Shown in pieces: positions 35,004 through 37,851 of a stretch of 37,851 nucleotides of DNA (position 1 is the first letter of the stretch; the number at the start of each line of letters is the position of its first letter). The stretch covers positions 75,261-113,111 of the forward strand of contig JAUSJO010000002.1 of assembly GCA_030647205.1 (NCBI GenBank), read 5' to 3'. Made by a program: the position numbers and the translations under genes. The stretch is from a bacterium. Lineage in GTDB: Bacteria; Patescibacteriota; CPR2; UBA1875; JAJYID01. The notes under the pieces are model-generated. The model had not been told where the DNA came from, did no database searches, and was given only the letters and a program-made list of their open reading frames with translations.

Positions 35004-36245
35004 ATGACCGAAGTAACAGCAGATACTCAGACAAGTACCGCTCTCGCAGTACCGCCCCTCGCAACCCAGGCCATGAATGTTTCGGCAGTGAAGGAAGTCC
35101 AGAAGCCGATGGGACAAACGATTGTTCCCGAGGTTCCGGATGGCATGACGCCCGAAATGGCGGCATCCCTGAAGGAACAGTCGGCCCAGTGGGTAGCGCA
35201 GATAATGGCGATGCCCGGAGATCAGGATCTTCTCGAGAAGGTAGCAACCCTCGGTATCGAGGCACAGCAGTCGGCCGGCCAGAGCATAGAGCTCTTAAAG
35301 GCCCCGATCAACAGCATCATCAATCCCCCGAAGCTTGGGGACCAGGAAGCCCCGGACTCTCTTATGGGTCTGAGGAAAATGGCAGATCGGCTTGATCCGG
35401 CGAAGATTGCCGAGCCTACCTTTTTCGAAAGGTTGATGGGCATATTCCCGCCGTTTGCACGCAAACAGCTGGAGCGGTCTATCACCCGAATCCAGGAGCA
35501 GACCAACTCGGCTGATGATGAGATCAACAGCATCCTCTACAGTTTGAGGAGTGCCGCTGAGACCATTATGAAGAGTAACACTGAGATCGACATAATCGTG
35601 AAAGATCTCAAGCCGAGTCTCGAGCGCGTCAAGGGCACCGGATATCTCTGCGAAGAGATGATGGCCTCCCTGGGACAGGAGTATGAGAAGCTGGCCGATG
35701 ATGATCCGAAGAAGGGGCAGCTGATTAACTTCAGTACCTATCTGTCGTCCAGATATCTCGACTTCAATAGTATGCGGGAGCTGTATAATCAGCTGCTGAT
35801 CGGCCTTTCGACGGCTAGGCAGAACAATGTTGTTCGTGCCATCAGTCTGAGAAGGACGATTGATGTAGCTGGTCCGGCGCTCCGCATCGGTACCGCCCTC
35901 CAGATCATTAACATGCAGCAGGAGCAGGCGGCCGCAATGGATCGGGCGACCCGTGACTTTGTTGCGGATCTTACAGTCCGTAACGCTGAGGCAGTTAGCG
36001 AAGGCCAGAGGAAGGCGATGCAAGACCTCTCCTCTGCTGCCCTCAACATCGAAAAGATGAAAGTGGCACATAACACGTTGATCCAGGCAATGGACGAGCG
36101 CGATCAGCTGCAGCTGCAGGTGATCCAGGTCGCAAGGGACAACGCGGTGGCCTTTAAGGCAATGGCTGAGGAACTGGAAGCAAGGCAGAACGCCGTAAAG
36201 CTTCCGGAGAAAGCAGCCTTAAACTCGATCGAAGCGAAGATCTGA
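35004..36245 (+). CDS. TelA-family (toxic anion resistance) protein
   Basis: long helical protein, IDIIVKDLKPSLERVKGTGYLCEEM...SISLRRTIDVAGPALRIGTALQII-type region and C-terminal helices match the TelA pattern. Confidence 0.8.
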   Translation: MTEVTADTQTSTALAVPPLATQAMNVSAVKEVQKPMGQTIVPEVPDGMTPEMAASLKEQSAQWVAQIMAMPGDQDLLEKVATLGIEAQQSAGQSIELLKAPINSIINPPKLGDQEAPDSLMGLRKMADRLDPAKIAEPTFFERLMGIFPPFARKQLERSITRIQEQTNSADDEINSILYSLRSAAETIMKSNTEIDIIVKDLKPSLERVKGTGYLCEEMMASLGQEYEKLADDDPKKGQLINFSTYLSSRYLDFNSMRELYNQLLIGLSTARQNNVVRAISLRRTIDVAGPALRIGTALQIINMQQEQAAAMDRATRDFVADLTVRNAEAVSEGQRKAMQDLSSAALNIEKMKVAHNTLIQAMDERDQLQLQVIQVARDNAVAFKAMAEELEARQNAVKLPEKAALNSIEAKI

Positions 36246-36246
36246 A

Positions 36247-36834
36247 ATGGAAACAGTAATCGATCCTGCAGTTGTGAAACGGTTTGAGGCCGTTTCGGCG
36301 CTGCCTCCACTTCTTCCCGAAGACCAGCGGCGAAACCACTCTATAACGGATGTTCGTCCCGGCGGTTGCATAACCGTCGGCGCGACTCCCTACAGGGTGT
36401 TGGAGCGCTACTGGTATACGGAAGACAGCTACGTTTGGTACGAGGTTCAGCTCTATAATCTCGCGACCGGCGAAATCACTTACCTCGAATGGGAGATAGA
36501 TGATGAGCTGGAAGTGTTCATAGAGAGCGAACGTCTGTCCAACCTCGCAGATGCGAACCTGACTCCGTCAAAACTGACGGAGATGGACGACGAAGAAACC
36601 GGTACAGTTACCTACAACGGTAACACCTACTCATACGATGACAGTGGCATAGCCACTTTCTATCGCAAAGAAGGTGATCCCGGGCAGGAGGTAAAGTACT
36701 GGGATCTTGTCGGACCCTCAGGAATGCTCATGGGTGTAGAGAAGTGGGATGACGGATATACGATTTCAATATCGATTCCCGTAAATCCCCTCTCCATCCA
36801 AGTCCTACTCGTAGGAGGAACTAATGCAAACTAG
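36247..36834 (+). CDS. DUF4178-like protein
   Basis: RPGGCITVGATPYRVLERYWYTEDSYVWYEVQLYNLATGEITYLEWEIDDELEVF...YWDLVGPSGMLMGVEKW. Confidence 0.65.
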   Translation: METVIDPAVVKRFEAVSALPPLLPEDQRRNHSITDVRPGGCITVGATPYRVLERYWYTEDSYVWYEVQLYNLATGEITYLEWEIDDELEVFIESERLSNLADANLTPSKLTEMDDEETGTVTYNGNTYSYDDSGIATFYRKEGDPGQEVKYWDLVGPSGMLMGVEKWDDGYTISISIPVNPLSIQVLLVGGTNAN

Positions 36835-37441
36835 CGAACTGTCCTATAAGGATCAGTCCGCCAGTGACCTTCGTTTGGGCGTAGTCGGTGGTGACATCGA
36901 CTGCGCCCAGTTTCAAATTGTTGGGCAAGAGACTTTTGAGGCAGACTCCGGTTTGCTAGTTGATGCCAAGATCATTGGTGCAAGCCATGTTCTGGCGTTT
37001 AACTATGCCGGTATCGCCGTTAATGAGGTCTTAGCCTGCATGGAAATACAGGAGACAGACAGAGCCTTTGGGGGACTCATGAAAGATTTAGAGGGTCCCA
37101 TTGAGCTTGAGTTCCAAGGAGGAGAAGACAAGTTGATGTACAAGTTTGTTTATCATCTTGTTGATACTCGGCTACATGCCGGGGATCTTTTTTCTTTCAA
37201 GGATGAGATAGTCTCCGGGCGAAGGCGCGGGTTGATCTTCGAGTTTCCGGATAAAAACCGCGAGAAAATAACAGCAATGACTCTCATTGCCGTTGACTGC
37301 CATGAAGGTATGGACGGAGTCAGTATTGAGACCGGACATATTTATCCGCAGGAATTTCTAGCGGTAATCACCCGGACAGTAATAAGACCATCAATCAGGA
37401 GGGAAAACAGATGCTTAAGCAGCGCTTGCTCCAAAAAGTAA
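36824..37441 (+). CDS. DUF2617-like protein
   Basis: SASDLRLGV...AKIIGASHVLAF...YKFVYHLVD...GLIFEFPDKNREKITAMTLIAVDCHEGMDGVSIETGHIYPQEFLAVITRTVI; overlaps previous gene by 11 bp, RBS ggaggaact. Confidence 0.55.
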   Translation: MQTSELSYKDQSASDLRLGVVGGDIDCAQFQIVGQETFEADSGLLVDAKIIGASHVLAFNYAGIAVNEVLACMEIQETDRAFGGLMKDLEGPIELEFQGGEDKLMYKFVYHLVDTRLHAGDLFSFKDEIVSGRRRGLIFEFPDKNREKITAMTLIAVDCHEGMDGVSIETGHIYPQEFLAVITRTVIRPSIRRENRCLSSACSKK

Positions 37442-37851
37442 TAGCGTTATCACTGCTGGTCGTCTTCTCTCTTCTCGCTGCCGGCTGTTCTAACATCCCA
37501 AAGGAAATCCAGAAGGATGCGGATCAGCTGTCTAAGAGGATTGAGGCAGCAAAGAAGAAGATCGGCGACAAGCAGTCCCAGTTCGAGGAGTTTAAAAACT
37601 CCGAGAGCTACGGCTTTCACAAGCCTTACTCCGAGAGGGAAAACTGGGCTGGTAAATTCGATGAGGCGAGAGCAAAGACAGACACCGCTCAAAGCCTATT
37701 CGATAACGAGCTCAAGCCCATACTCGATCGCGGCAAAGCGGAAGAAGCAGAAAATGCCAAAGCACAAATCAATCGCATCAATGCTACTCTCGACGAAGCC
37801 GACTACTTCGCTGACTATCCTGGCAACAGAGCTGAGTTTCTGAAGAAGGTA
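37411..37851 (+). CDS. lipoprotein, truncated by window end
   Basis: MLKQRLLQKVIALSLLVVFSLLAAGCSNIPKEIQKDADQLSKRIEAAKKKIG: lipobox LAAGC; RBS aggaggg; not in the track because it has no stop within the window. Confidence 0.75.
   Translation, partial: MLKQRLLQKVIALSLLVVFSLLAAGCSNIPKEIQKDADQLSKRIEAAKKKIGDKQSQFEEFKNSESYGFHKPYSERENWAGKFDEARAKTDTAQSLFDNELKPILDRGKAEEAENAKAQINRINATLDEADYFADYPGNRAEFLKKV

Noticed and set aside
35295-36071. 258-aa minus-strand ORF opposite TelA
   Set aside because: Antisense shadow ORF; the + strand has a clear TelA-like protein with RBS.

Overview
The window is a mostly + strand slice of a compact, low-GC bacterial chromosome. It looks CPR/Patescibacteria-like, but taxonomy cannot be settled from the sequence alone. 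Recognisable genes are trpS, a free-standing chorismate mutase, CIRCE-controlled groES-groEL, a glucose-6-phosphate isomerase, dnaG-rpoD, an acyl carrier protein, polA, a PfkB kinase, PspC and LiaF-like membrane proteins, PHP, DJ-1/PfpI, mutM-holA, two SPFH (flotillin/stomatin) proteins, rpsT, a DHH phosphoesterase, truB, rpsO-pnp, DUF4342, GNAT and YfcE-like genes. At the right edge is an operon-like run of membrane protein, TelA, DUF4178-like, DUF2617-like and lipoprotein genes. The most interesting structure is around polA. A 152-bp copy of the polA 5' end (148/152 identical, all 4 differences synonymous) lies 2.95 kb upstream of intact polA. It is fused to a degraded foreign reading frame and followed by an island of tiny Cys-rich proteins. 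This is the geometry expected from Campbell-type integration at the polA 5' end. Two small-protein operons flanking the polA fragment share a 5' leader: a perfect 10-bp hairpin with one covarying base pair, followed by U-rich TGYAACTTGAAA. A second cassette (33.4-34.2 kb) is flanked by ~83% identical 72-bp copies of the 3' end and downstream promoter of the adjacent gene, and the TelA operon has a leader with at least five consecutive hairpins. All family assignments come from reading the sequence by eye; no database search was run.
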